In this document: one piece after another, positions 18,355 through 26,720 of the stretch | Position numbering within the stretch: position 1 is the first letter of the stretch | Layout: each line of letters begins with the position of its first letter | From: Marinobacter mangrovi | Lineage (GTDB): Bacteria > Pseudomonadota > Gammaproteobacteria > Pseudomonadales > Oleiphilaceae | Length of the DNA stretch: 64,000 nucleotides | NCBI RefSeq assembly: GCF_016798325.1 | Contig: NZ_JAERVO010000006.1 | Span: 62,001 to 126,000, forward strand | Direction of reading: 5' to 3' | Made by a program: the position numbers and the translations under genes | Notes under the pieces: generated by a model | Database searches by the model: none | The model's input: the letters and a program-made list of their open reading frames with translations, nothing else | What the model was told of the DNA's origin: nothing

Positions 18355-18735
18355 TCATAGACCCCAGTCCAGTCGTTCTGCCTTCATGGTGCAGCGGGGG
18401 TTTCCGTTTTGCTCCGAGAACAGCAGCAGGTGAAGACCACTCACCCACCCCATGTCGATGCAGGAACCGCGCAGCATGGGCGAGCCCCCGGGCAACGACA
18501 TCGTCGGGGCCTGCCAATGCAGATCGTCCCGGAAATGATCCACATCCAGCTCCACCACGACGGGAAACTCGCTGGCGCTGAAGTGCTGGACGGCCACCGC
18601 TTCCACCTGATCGCGGGTGCTGAGATGCATCAGGCCCGCTCGACGGTCCGCCTGACAGGGCTCGATGACACCGCTGCGATGCGCTCTCCACCAGCCTTTT
18701 GCGCTGATCACCCGATACAGGTGCCTGACTTCCAT
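18355..18735 (-). CDS. DUF952 family protein
   Basis: This 126-residue soluble protein has the DUF952 pattern: LYRVISAKGWWRAHRSGVIEP, then GLMHLSTRDQVEAVAVQHF, then FPVVVELDVDHF and a terminal strand ending in LDWGL. The family is related to the ADP-ribosyltransferase-like fold by structure predictions, but no reaction is established. The HLS motif matches the usual HLCT/HLST core. A clear ribosome site (GGGGGAA) precedes the ATG. It lies 47 bases downstream of the FMN reductase gene on the same strand, so it is probably in the same transcript and possibly under SoxR control. Confidence 0.72.
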   Translation of the reverse strand: MEVRHLYRVISAKGWWRAHRSGVIEPCQADRRAGLMHLSTRDQVEAVAVQHFSASEFPVVVELDVDHFRDDLHWQAPTMSLPGGSPMLRGSCIDMGWVSGLHLLLFSEQNGNPRCTMKAERLDWGL

Positions 18736-18782
18736 TCGTGATTCCCCCTTTGGCTCAATCCCCTCTGTCCCGCCGGACGCCG

Positions 18783-19352
18783 TCAGCCGACCTGGTCGTA
18801 GGGCTCGACCGATCTCGCATCACGGGTGGCCATGGCCCACCAGCGCAGTCGCGACACCATCCGGCGCAGCGCAGCGTCAGTCCGACCCGGCTCGATCAGT
18901 TCGCCCAAGTCATCGAACCGGCTCCAGATGTCGGTCAATGCCACGCCATCGCGCAGGGTCACCGCATGAAGCTCGGCAAAAACCTGACGTAACTGCTCCA
19001 CCGCGCGGATGCCACCGGACATGGCGCCGTAACTGACGAACCCCACCGGACGCGTCTGCCACTCGTCGTAGGCCGAGTCGATCAGCTGCTTCAGGGCAGC
19101 CGGAAAACTGTGGTTGTATTCCGGCGTGACCACAATGAAGCCGTCCATACCCGCGAGCAGTTGTTTCAAGGCCTTTGTCGATTTGCCGCTGCCGTTTTCG
19201 ACAGCGGGCAACGCCGTCCGGGGGTCAATGACCCGAAGCTGTATGCCGTTTTCGCCCTGCAGGGTGCGGACCACCCAGGCCGTCACCCGATCGCACAGGC
19301 GTCCCTCCCGGACGCTTCCCATGATCACCCCGATACGCAGTGTTGCAGTCAT
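18783..19352 (-). CDS. NADPH-dependent FMN reductase (flavodoxin-like)
   Basis: The product has 189 residues with a flavodoxin-like fold. The FMN phosphate loop is GSVREGRLCDRV (residues 12-23), and the second FMN contact is VVTPEYNHSFPAALKQLIDSAY (in parts), both typical of the ChrR/SsuE-related NADPH-dependent FMN/quinone reductases. It would reduce flavin or quinones in the cytoplasm and protect against redox-cycling compounds. It starts 112 bases from soxR, divergently, with a SoxR box between, so redox-responsive control is very likely. A strong AAGGAG precedes the ATG. Confidence 0.88.
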   Translation of the reverse strand: MTATLRIGVIMGSVREGRLCDRVTAWVVRTLQGENGIQLRVIDPRTALPAVENGSGKSTKALKQLLAGMDGFIVVTPEYNHSFPAALKQLIDSAYDEWQTRPVGFVSYGAMSGGIRAVEQLRQVFAELHAVTLRDGVALTDIWSRFDDLGELIEPGRTDAALRRMVSRLRWWAMATRDARSVEPYDQVG

Positions 19353-19417
19353 CGCCTTGCTCCTTTCGTTGCGGTTACACGCGCTCTGTGAGCGCCAGGT
19401 TGGAAAGAAGCCTAAGA

Positions 19418-19435
19418 CCTCAAGTAAACTTTAGG
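19418..19435. promoter_or_regulatory. SoxR binding site between soxR and the FMN reductase gene
   Basis: CCTCAAGTAAACTTTAGG differs at two positions from the E. coli soxS operator CCTCAAGTTAACTTGAGG, as I recall it. On the minus strand it lies in the spacer between TTTACC (19439-19434) and TAGGCT (19414-19409), a 19-base spacing typical of MerR-family promoters. On the plus strand TTGGAA (19400-19405) and TAAACT (19425-19430) also have a 19-base spacing and would serve soxR itself. Confidence 0.85.
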
Positions 19436-19463
19436 TAAAGCCCGCCACCCATTAAGGCTTGTT

Positions 19464-19934
19464 ATGCCGACCATTAAACCGATCAATCGTCACCAGCCAC
19501 TGAGCGTTGGCGAGGTCAGCCGCCGTAGCGGGGTGGCCGTTTCCGCCCTGCACTTCTACGAGCAGAAAGGGTTGATCCACAGTTGGCGAACCGATGGCAA
19601 TCAGCGCCGTTATCACCGGGATGTCCTGCGGCGCATCGCCGTGATCAAGGTGGCCCAGCGTCTGGGCATCCCCCTGGCGGAGATCGCGAGTGCGCTGGAG
19701 ACGCTCCCGGAGGGTCGCACCGTGACCGCCGACGACTGGCAGCAACTGTCCAATCGCTGGCGCGCCGAACTCGACGACCGTATCGACAAACTCTGCCGAC
19801 TACGGGACCAGTTGACCGACTGCATCGGCTGCGGCTGCCTTTCGGTCGACGCCTGCAGGCTGCGCAATCCATCCGACGCCCTGGCGGAAGACGGCAGCGG
19901 ACCACGCCTGCTGGATCCCGACGGCCGAGACTGA
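19464..19934 (+). CDS. soxR: Redox-sensing transcriptional activator SoxR
   Basis: This 156-residue MerR-family protein has an N-terminal winged helix ([25 protein letters not shown], residues 14-38), a dimerisation helix, and the [2Fe-2S] ligand cluster [12 protein letters not shown] (Cys120, Cys123, Cys125, Cys131). Oxidation of the cluster by redox-cycling compounds lets SoxR untwist 19-base-spacer promoters. No soxS is present nearby; in non-enteric bacteria SoxR acts directly on a few target genes, and the adjacent FMN reductase gene with its SoxR box fits that model. The ATG has AAGG about 6 bases upstream. Confidence 0.95.
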   Translation: MPTIKPINRHQPLSVGEVSRRSGVAVSALHFYEQKGLIHSWRTDGNQRRYHRDVLRRIAVIKVAQRLGIPLAEIASALETLPEGRTVTADDWQQLSNRWRAELDDRIDKLCRLRDQLTDCIGCGCLSVDACRLRNPSDALAEDGSGPRLLDPDGRD

Positions 19935-20019
19935 TCAAAAGATGAACAAAAGCTCACTTGTCGGTATCATGAGTTATTGACTCTTCGCACTGACATTTTT
20001 CAGCATCAGGAGTAACACC

Positions 20020-20682
20020 ATGAAAACCATGAGGATCGACATCGTGTCGGATGTCGCCTGTCCGTGGTGTGCGATTGGTTATGCTCGTCTGGAGCAGGCC
20101 ATGAAGCAGCTTGCGGGCGAGCTGGATTTCACCATCGAGTGGCACGCGTTTGAGCTGAATCCCGACATGACGCGGGACGGTGAGCCGATTCTGGAACATC
20201 TGAGCCGCAAATACGGCCGCAGCCCGGAAGACATGGAGGCCAACCAGGCGCAGATGATGACCATTGCCGAGGCGCTTGGTCTGAATTTCAGCGGCCTGCA
20301 GCAACGCTATTCCCGCAATACGTTCGACGCCCACCGCCTGCTCAAGTGGGCCCGCGAACAAGGCCGTCAGACCGAACTCAAGCTGGCGTTCTTCGAGGCC
20401 TATTTCGGCCGCGCGGAAAACATTTCCGACAAGGGGGTGTTGAGGGCCTGTGTGGAAGCTGTGGGACTGGACGGCGAGATGGCCAGCCAGGTTCTGGACT
20501 CCGACGAGTACGGTGTTGCCGTTCGGGCCGACGAGGAGCGCTATCAACAGGCCGGTGTCACCGCCGTGCCGGCGTTTATCGTCAACCAGCGCTACCTGAT
20601 CGCCGGTGCCCAGGAACCGGACACCCTGGTCAATGCCTTTCGTGAAATTGCCGAAGACCGGATCGAAACCTCTCCGGTGTAG
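20020..20682 (+). CDS. DsbA family oxidoreductase (FrnE-like)
   Basis: This 220-residue thioredoxin-fold protein has no signal peptide, so it is cytoplasmic. The redox motif is CPWC (Cys14-Cys17, in VACPWCAIGYARLEQA), the helical insertion is intact, and VTAVPAFIVNQRYLIAGAQ holds the cis-proline. These features define the FrnE/2-hydroxychromene-2-carboxylate isomerase-related DsbA group. The likely role is thiol-disulphide exchange under oxidative stress; the partner is unknown. A strong AGGAG lies before the ATG. It follows soxR by 85 bases on the same strand and could share a transcript with it. Confidence 0.88.
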   Translation: MKTMRIDIVSDVACPWCAIGYARLEQAMKQLAGELDFTIEWHAFELNPDMTRDGEPILEHLSRKYGRSPEDMEANQAQMMTIAEALGLNFSGLQQRYSRNTFDAHRLLKWAREQGRQTELKLAFFEAYFGRAENISDKGVLRACVEAVGLDGEMASQVLDSDEYGVAVRADEERYQQAGVTAVPAFIVNQRYLIAGAQEPDTLVNAFREIAEDRIETSPV

Positions 20683-20690
20683 TGCACTGA

Positions 20691-20717
20691 CCCGCCAGCG
20701 GTGTCGCCCCTGGCGGG
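20691..20717. terminator. Hairpin between convergent frnE-like and AraC genes
   Basis: CCCGCCAG and CTGGCGGG form a perfect 8-base stem around an 11-base loop in the 45-base gap between two convergent genes. No U run follows it. Confidence 0.6.
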
Positions 20718-20727
20718 CCCTGTTCCA

Positions 20728-21738
20728 TCAAGCCAGCGCGGTGGTCCGCTGCTCGCCACGCAATTTGATGACATCGGCCCGCGGCGGCGCCCCGAACAGC
20801 CGGCTGTATTCACGGCTGAAGTGAGACGGGCTCTCATACCCTACCCGGTAACTGGCCGTCGCCGCTTCCAGCCCCTCCGACAGCATCAACCGGCGCGCTT
20901 CGTGCAGACGCAGCTTTTTCTGGAACTGCAGGGGCGACATCCTCGTGACCTGTTTGAAGGTGTGGAACAGCGCCGACTCGCTCATATTCACTTCGCCGGC
21001 GAGATCCTTGACCCGCAGACTCTCAGTAAACCGGTCTTTCAGCACGTCGATGACACGCGACACCCGGTGGACCTGAGAATCCGCCACCGCGAACTTACGC
21101 ATGCGCGCGCCCATTTCTCCAATCAGCGCCCGGTAAATCACCTCGCGCCGGATCAGCGGGGCCAGAACGCCAATGTCCTGCGGTGTATCCAGAAGGCTGG
21201 TCAGCCGGGTGACGGCATCCAGCATGCCCAGATCCATCCGTGCCAGACACAGACCGCAGCTGGCCTCCGGACAAGCCTCGGCGGCCGCGTCCAACGGGAG
21301 CTGACTGCCCATTTCCAGGACCAGGTTACTGACTTCCTGTGGATCGACAGTGATCTTCATCGCCAGGTACGGCTCCTCCTTAGAGGCATGGAGCACCCGG
21401 CCCAGTACCGGCATGTGAACGGACGAGACCAGATAGGACAGCGGGCCGTAGACCAGCTCGCGATCTCCAAAGTTCACCGTTTTGCTGCCCTGGACGATAA
21501 AGGCCAGCGATGGATCGTAAACCGAGGACACGCAACTGGTGGAGGAATCGGACCCCACCATCTCCAGTCCGGGAATGGCCGTCTTGCGGAGTTGGCGGTC
21601 TACGGGCGTGGCCCGCAGCATGTTGTCGACGAGCTTCAGACGCAGTCGCTCCAGCTCGGGATCCAGGCCCGTGGTCGTGTTCAACGAAAAATCGAGATTC
21701 TGGTCCTGGACGGATGGTGCAAGATCGGAATTGGGCAC
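20728..21738 (-). CDS. AraC family regulator with AraC_N ligand domain
   Basis: This 336-residue protein has an N-terminal cupin-like AraC_N domain (about residues 40-200, with SCVSSVYDPSLAFIVQGSK and GPLSYLVSSVHMPVLGRV) and a C-terminal pair of helix-turn-helix motifs (LRVKDLAGEVNMSESALFHTFK and AATASYRVGYESPSHFSREY, in parts). The start is the GTG at 21738, with AGGAG 8 bases upstream; the longer reading to 21849 has no homology and would run through the presumed operator. It diverges from a complete RND pump operon and is its likely local activator. Regulators of this class near pumps often respond to aromatic or disulphide stress. Confidence 0.85.
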   Translation of the reverse strand: MPNSDLAPSVQDQNLDFSLNTTTGLDPELERLRLKLVDNMLRATPVDRQLRKTAIPGLEMVGSDSSTSCVSSVYDPSLAFIVQGSKTVNFGDRELVYGPLSYLVSSVHMPVLGRVLHASKEEPYLAMKITVDPQEVSNLVLEMGSQLPLDAAAEACPEASCGLCLARMDLGMLDAVTRLTSLLDTPQDIGVLAPLIRREVIYRALIGEMGARMRKFAVADSQVHRVSRVIDVLKDRFTESLRVKDLAGEVNMSESALFHTFKQVTRMSPLQFQKKLRLHEARRLMLSEGLEAATASYRVGYESPSHFSREYSRLFGAPPRADVIKLRGEQRTTALA

Positions 21739-22297
21739 GGTGCATTCTCCTGCCGGTCGGTGGCATCGCCAAAAAACGAAATCCAGTATACCGGGACGGC
21801 AAGGCGGATGAGCGTTTATTGAGCAAGATTCACAGAAATAGGCAACCACCCAACAGAAATAGGCAAATAGGCAACAGCACTTGCCTGATCCTGCACGTTT
21901 ATAGCCAGATCCTCTTTAATTTGCACGAGCCACCCACACCTCGGGACATCCGTCTTAAAACCCTCTTAAAAGAGTCATCTGCATGCAACATTGTGCATGT
22001 AACGCCCATAACAAGATCCGTTCGCACAAAGCTTGCGCGCCGGACTCCGGCGATAGCTCACCATAAAATTCACATAAGCAACGATAACCAAAAACAGAAT
22101 CAGGCAATCAAGTCGTAGGAACTGGATACCGCCTTTTTGCCCCAGCCCCTAAAGTAACCTCACACCTTCGATGAAATCCCCGATCACTGTCCCCGCCAGT
22201 AGTGGCACCCCCAAGAAAGGACAGAGCCGGGTGATTCAGTCAGTGCCAACCCGCGACGTTTGCTGGAAAACATCCATATACCAGGAGAGAACACCTG
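21739..22297. other. 559-base AT-rich regulatory interval between the AraC gene and the RND operon
   Basis: No gene was found. The interval is clearly richer in A+T than its surroundings. It holds a 14-base direct repeat (21832-21874), an 8-base direct repeat TCTTAAAA (21953-21960 and 21964-21971, 11 bases apart) and the inverted repeat CATGCA-N6-TGCATG (21982-21999). The last 20 bases carry the ribosome site (AGGAGA) of the adaptor gene. The interval is much longer than a simple divergent promoter needs, suggesting more than one regulator. Confidence 0.6.
21832..21874 (+). promoter_or_regulatory. Tandem direct repeats, candidate AraC-type operator
   Basis: ACAGAAATAGGCAA occurs at 21832-21845 and again at 21853-21866, exactly 21 bases apart, followed by a third partial copy AAATAGGCAA (21865-21874). 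Two turns of the helix between half-sites on one face is the usual arrangement for AraC-family dimers. The repeats lie just upstream of the AraC gene and far upstream of the pump genes. Confidence 0.6.
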
Positions 22298-23473
22298 ATG
22301 GACTCATTTAAAGAAGGAGCCCGTATTACCGGCCTGACCCTGCTCGTCATTCTTATGATGACCGTTGGACTGGCCGGCTGCGACGCCCACAGCGAGGAAG
22401 CCGCCGCGACACCGCCGCCACCCGCCGTCGACGTGGCCCAGGTGGAGCCGGCGCCCATCACCCTGTGGGACGGATTTACCGGCCGCATCGCCGCACCGGA
22501 AAGCGTGGACTTACGCCCCCGGGTCAGCGGTTACATCGACAAGGTCGCCTTTGCGGAAGGGGAAATGGTCAAGCAGGGTGACCTGCTGTTCCAGATCGAT
22601 CCCCGCCCCTACCAGGCACGCGTGAACGCCGCCAACGCGGATCTCGGCCGAGCCCAAAGCCAGCTGAAGCTGGCGAAGAGCGAAGCCGATCGCGCCCAGC
22701 ACCTGCTGGATGGCCACGCCATCTCCCGGGAGGAGTTCGACCAGCGCCAGGCCGCCCTGGCCGAAGCCCGCTCCAATGTGGATGCCGCCCGGGCGGCTTT
22801 GGATAGCGCGAAGCTGGATCTCGAATACACCCACATCCGCGCGCCGATTGACGGTCGAGTGAGCCGGGCGTACGTCACCCGGGGCAACCTGGCCACCAGT
22901 GACCAGACCCTGCTGACCCGCGTCGTCTCCGTGGATCCGATGTACGTGTACTTCGAAACCGACGAACAGACCGCCCTGAACAACCTGGGCCGGCTGGATG
23001 GCGACACCCCGCCGCAGGTCAAGGTCAGCCTCGCAGGCGAACCGGGGTTCGAACACACCGCCACCCTCGACTTCGTGGATAACCAGTTGGACGCCAGCAC
23101 CGGCACCCTGCAATACCGAGCCGTGATGGCCAACCCGGACGGTCAGTTCCGTCCAGGCCAGTTCGCCCGGGTACAGATGCCGGTGGCCGACCTGAGCCAG
23201 GCCCTGCTGGTGGACCAGAAAGCGGTGATGGCCGACCAGGACCGTCGCTACGTCTACGTCGTCGGCGATGACAACACGGCCAGCCGCCGCTATGTCGAGC
23301 CGGGCCGGAGTTCCGATGGCCTGCTGGTCATCAAGGATGGTCTGAAGCCCGGAGAGCGCGTGGTGGTCAACGGCCTGCAGAAAATCCTGATGCCGGGCAT
23401 GCCCGTCGCCCCGGAACAGGTGGCCATGCGGCCTGACCAGCGCAAACAGGCGCAAGTCGCCAGCGCCCAGTAA
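22298..23473 (+). CDS. RND efflux adaptor lipoprotein (MexE/AcrA type)
   Basis: The 391-residue product has a signal sequence ending in the lipobox LAGC (about residue 28), so it is an inner-membrane lipoprotein facing the periplasm. The first lipoyl half (PRVSGYIDKVAFAEGEMVKQGD), the coiled-coil hairpin (about residues 100-165), the second lipoyl half (YTHIRAPIDGRVSRAYVTRGN), the beta-barrel and the membrane-proximal domain follow in order. The pattern is closest to MexE/AcrA. It links the pump encoded 70 bases downstream with the outer-membrane channel of the same operon. Confidence 0.92.
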   Translation: MDSFKEGARITGLTLLVILMMTVGLAGCDAHSEEAAATPPPPAVDVAQVEPAPITLWDGFTGRIAAPESVDLRPRVSGYIDKVAFAEGEMVKQGDLLFQIDPRPYQARVNAANADLGRAQSQLKLAKSEADRAQHLLDGHAISREEFDQRQAALAEARSNVDAARAALDSAKLDLEYTHIRAPIDGRVSRAYVTRGNLATSDQTLLTRVVSVDPMYVYFETDEQTALNNLGRLDGDTPPQVKVSLAGEPGFEHTATLDFVDNQLDASTGTLQYRAVMANPDGQFRPGQFARVQMPVADLSQALLVDQKAVMADQDRRYVYVVGDDNTASRRYVEPGRSSDGLLVIKDGLKPGERVVVNGLQKILMPGMPVAPEQVAMRPDQRKQAQVASAQ

Positions 23474-23543
23474 TACCCCCGACTTTCCGTAACTGAACAG
23501 GAACTGGCCTGCCCCGTCGGGGCAGGCCCAGGGAGGCTTTTGC

Positions 23544-26500
23544 ATGAATATTTCCCGCTTCTTCGTGGACCGGCCGATCTTTGCCTCGGTGCTGTCCATC
23601 ATCATCTTCGTGGTGGGGTTGATCAGTATTCCCGGCCTGCCGGTGAGCGAGTACCCGGACGTGGTGCCGCCCAGCGTCCAGGTCACCGCCCGCTACCCGG
23701 GCGCCAACCCCAAGACGATCTCCGAGACCGTCGCCACGCCGCTGGAGGAATCCATCAACGGCGTGGAAGACATGATCTACATGAAATCCGTCGCCGGCAG
23801 TGACGGCACCCTGTCCCTGACCGTCACCTTCAAGCTCGGCACCGATCCGGACCGGGCTCAGGTGCAGGTGCAGAACCGGGTGACCCAGGCCCTGCCCCGG
23901 CTTCCCGAAGACGTGCGTCGTCAGGGCGTGACCACCAAGAAGCAGTCGCCCAACCTGATGATGGCGGTGCACCTGCTCTCGCCGGACAACACCTTCGATG
24001 CGACCTACATCCGCAACTACGCGGTGCTGCACATCCGTGACGAGCTGGCCCGGATTCCAGGCGTCGGTGAAGCCGGTCTGTTCGGCGCGGGCGACTACGC
24101 CATGCGACTGTGGATCGACCCGCAGCGGGCTGCCGCCCACAACATCACCGCCAGCGATGTCGCCAAAGCCGTCCGCGAGCAGAACATTCAGGTGTCCGCC
24201 GGCCAGATCGGCGCCCAGCCGATGCCGGGCAAGAACGACTTCCTGATCTCCATCAACGCCCACGGTCGCCTGAAAACCGCCGACGAATTCGAGAACATCG
24301 TCATCAAGACCGACGATGACGGCCGCGTCGTGCGACTGCGCGATATTGGCCGGGCCGAACTCGCCGCCTCCCAGGATTCCCTGCGGGCGCTGCTGAACGG
24401 CAAGCAGGCGGTGGCGCTGCCGATCTTCCAATCGCCGGGATCCAACTCGCTGGAAGTGTCCGCCGCCGTGCGGGCCAAAATGGCCGAACTGGACGACAAC
24501 TTCCCCAAGGGCCTGACCTGGGAAGTGGCCTATGACCCGACCGTGTTCGTCAGCAGCTCCATCGAAGCGGTCATCTCCACCCTGCTGGAAGCGGTCGGCC
24601 TGGTGGTGCTGGTGGTCATCCTGTTCCTGCAGACCTGGCGCGCGTCGCTGATTCCACTGCTGGCCGTGCCGGTGTCGATCATCGGGACGTTCGCGGTGCT
24701 GTCGGTGCTCGGCTTCTCGATCAACACCCTGACCCTGTTTGGCATGGTGCTGGCCATCGGCATCGTGGTGGATGACGCCATCGTGGTGGTGGAGAACGTC
24801 GAGCGGAACATCGAGGAAGGCCTCAAGCCCATCGCCGCGGCCCACCAGGCCATGCGCGAGGTGAGCGGACCGATCGTGGCGATCTGTCTGGTGCTGTGTG
24901 CGGTGTTCGTCCCCATGGCGTTCCTGGACGGCATCACCGGCCAGTTCTACCGCCAGTTTGCCGCCTCCATCGCCATTGCGACCGTGATCTCCGCGATCAA
25001 CTCGCTGACCCTGTCGCCGGCGCTGGCCGCCACGCTGCTGAAAAGCCGCGGCGCGCCCAAGGATCTCCCGGCTCGCCTGATCGACCGCCTGTTCGGCTGG
25101 CTGTTCCGGCCGTTCAACCGCTTCTTCGATCGGAGTGCCCACGGCTACCAGGGCTTCGTGAAGCGCAGCCTGCGTACCCGCGGCCTGGTGTTCCTGATCT
25201 ACGTGGCGATGCTGGGCGGTACCTTCTACCTGTTCAACCAGGTGCCCGGCGGGTTCATCCCCACCCAGGACAAGACCTACCTGGTGGGCAGTATCCGCCT
25301 GCCGGAAGGCGCGTCGCTGGACCGCACCGAAGACGTGGCCCGTAAAGTGAGCGACATCGCCATGGACACCGACGGCGTGTCCTACGCGGCGGCCTTCGTC
25401 GGCTTCAACGCGCTGCAGGGCACCAACACGCCCAACATCGGTACGGTGTTCATCCTGTTCGACGACTTCGACAAGCGGGACAAGACCGCCCAGCAGATCG
25501 CCGGCGAGATCAACGCCAAGCTGGCGGGCATCAAGGAAGGCTTTGCCGTAACCTTCATGCCGCCGCCGATCTTCGGTCTGGGCGCAGGGTCGGGGTACTC
25601 GCTGTACGTGCAGGATCGTAACGGCGCGGGCTACGGCGCACTGCAGAACGCCACCAACCAGCTCGCCGGCACCCTGAGCCAACAGACCGGACTGAGCTAT
25701 CCGTTCAGCTCCTACCAGGCCAACGTACCGCAGCTGGATGCGGACGTGGACCGGCGCCAGGCCAAGGCACAGGGTGTCAGTCTGGACGAACTCTACGGCA
25801 CGCTGCAGTTCTACTTCGGCTCGCTGTACCTGAACGACTTCAACCTGTTCGGCCGCACGTACCGCGTGGTGGCCCAGGCGGACGCGCCCTACCGGGACGA
25901 CGTCAGCGACCTGGAGCACCTGTTCGTGCGCAACGACCGCAATGAGATGGTGCCGCTCAGCTCCATGGTCACCCTCAAGCGCAGCTTCGGTCCGGATCCC
26001 GTCATCCGCTACAACGGCTACCCGGCGGCCGACCTGATCGGCCAGTCCGATCCGTCGATCCTGTCCTCCGGCGAGACGCTGGAGAAGGTCGCCGACGTCG
26101 CCGCAAAAACGCTGCCCCGGGGCATGGACATCCAGTGGACAGACCTGAGTTTCCAGCAGATCACCCAGGGCAACGCGGCGATGATCGTCTTCCCGCTGGC
26201 CGTCCTGCTGGTGTTCCTGGTGCTGGCCGCACTCTACGAGAGCTGGGTGCTGCCGCTGGCCGTCATCCTGATCGTGCCGATGTGTCTGCTGGCTGCCCTG
26301 TTCGGCGTCTGGCTCACCGGGGGCGACAACAACGTGTTCGTCCAGGTGGGGCTGGTGGTCCTGATGGGACTGGCCTGCAAGAACGCCATCCTGATCGTGG
26401 AGTTCGCCCGCGAGAAGGAGATGGAAGGCATGGACACCATCAGCGCCGCGCTCGAAGCCTGCCGCCTGCGGCTGCGCCCGATCATCATGACCTCGGTGGC

Positions 26501-26720
26501 CTTCATCGCCGGCGTGGTGCCGCTGGTGCTGGCCTCCGGCGCCGGCAGCGAAGTGCGCAACGCCATGGGCATTACCGTGTTCAGCGGCATGATCGGCGTG
26601 ACTCTGTTCGGCCTGCTGCTGACCCCGGTGTTCTACGTGGGCCTGCGCCTGCTCAGTGGCAAGTCGCTGGCCGTTGAACCGCCTGCCCTGACTCATCAGA
26701 CCGGAGACAACCATGCGTAA
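23544..26720 (+). CDS. RND multidrug efflux transporter (MexF/AcrB type)
   Basis: The 1058-residue, 12-helix proton-drug antiporter starts MNISRFFVDRPIFASVLSII, as HAE1 pumps do. The proton-relay Asp pair in TM4 (GIVVDDAIVVVENVERNIEEG, read in parts) and TM10 Lys/Asn region (GLACKNAILIVEFAREKE) are present. The DN and DC docking subdomains and porter domains are of full length. Closest match from memory is MexF, whose substrates include chloramphenicol and fluoroquinolones, but specificity cannot be read here. It overlaps the channel gene by 8 bases. The gene order adaptor-pump-channel makes a self-sufficient tripartite system. Confidence 0.93.
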   Translation: MNISRFFVDRPIFASVLSIIIFVVGLISIPGLPVSEYPDVVPPSVQVTARYPGANPKTISETVATPLEESINGVEDMIYMKSVAGSDGTLSLTVTFKLGTDPDRAQVQVQNRVTQALPRLPEDVRRQGVTTKKQSPNLMMAVHLLSPDNTFDATYIRNYAVLHIRDELARIPGVGEAGLFGAGDYAMRLWIDPQRAAAHNITASDVAKAVREQNIQVSAGQIGAQPMPGKNDFLISINAHGRLKTADEFENIVIKTDDDGRVVRLRDIGRAELAASQDSLRALLNGKQAVALPIFQSPGSNSLEVSAAVRAKMAELDDNFPKGLTWEVAYDPTVFVSSSIEAVISTLLEAVGLVVLVVILFLQTWRASLIPLLAVPVSIIGTFAVLSVLGFSINTLTLFGMVLAIGIVVDDAIVVVENVERNIEEGLKPIAAAHQAMREVSGPIVAICLVLCAVFVPMAFLDGITGQFYRQFAASIAIATVISAINSLTLSPALAATLLKSRGAPKDLPARLIDRLFGWLFRPFNRFFDRSAHGYQGFVKRSLRTRGLVFLIYVAMLGGTFYLFNQVPGGFIPTQDKTYLVGSIRLPEGASLDRTEDVARKVSDIAMDTDGVSYAAAFVGFNALQGTNTPNIGTVFILFDDFDKRDKTAQQIAGEINAKLAGIKEGFAVTFMPPPIFGLGAGSGYSLYVQDRNGAGYGALQNATNQLAGTLSQQTGLSYPFSSYQANVPQLDADVDRRQAKAQGVSLDELYGTLQFYFGSLYLNDFNLFGRTYRVVAQADAPYRDDVSDLEHLFVRNDRNEMVPLSSMVTLKRSFGPDPVIRYNGYPAADLIGQSDPSILSSGETLEKVADVAAKTLPRGMDIQWTDLSFQQITQGNAAMIVFPLAVLLVFLVLAALYESWVLPLAVILIVPMCLLAALFGVWLTGGDNNVFVQVGLVVLMGLACKNAILIVEFAREKEMEGMDTISAALEACRLRLRPIIMTSVAFIAGVVPLVLASGAGSEVRNAMGITVFSGMIGVTLFGLLLTPVFYVGLRLLSGKSLAVEPPALTHQTGDNHA

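Noticed and set aside
23367..26714. Very long open frame (about 1100 codons) on the minus strand opposite the MexF-like gene
   Set aside because: Its translation is rich in His, Gln, Gly and Val with no domain structure, as expected for the antisense of GC-rich coding DNA, and it lies entirely opposite a clear RND pump gene.
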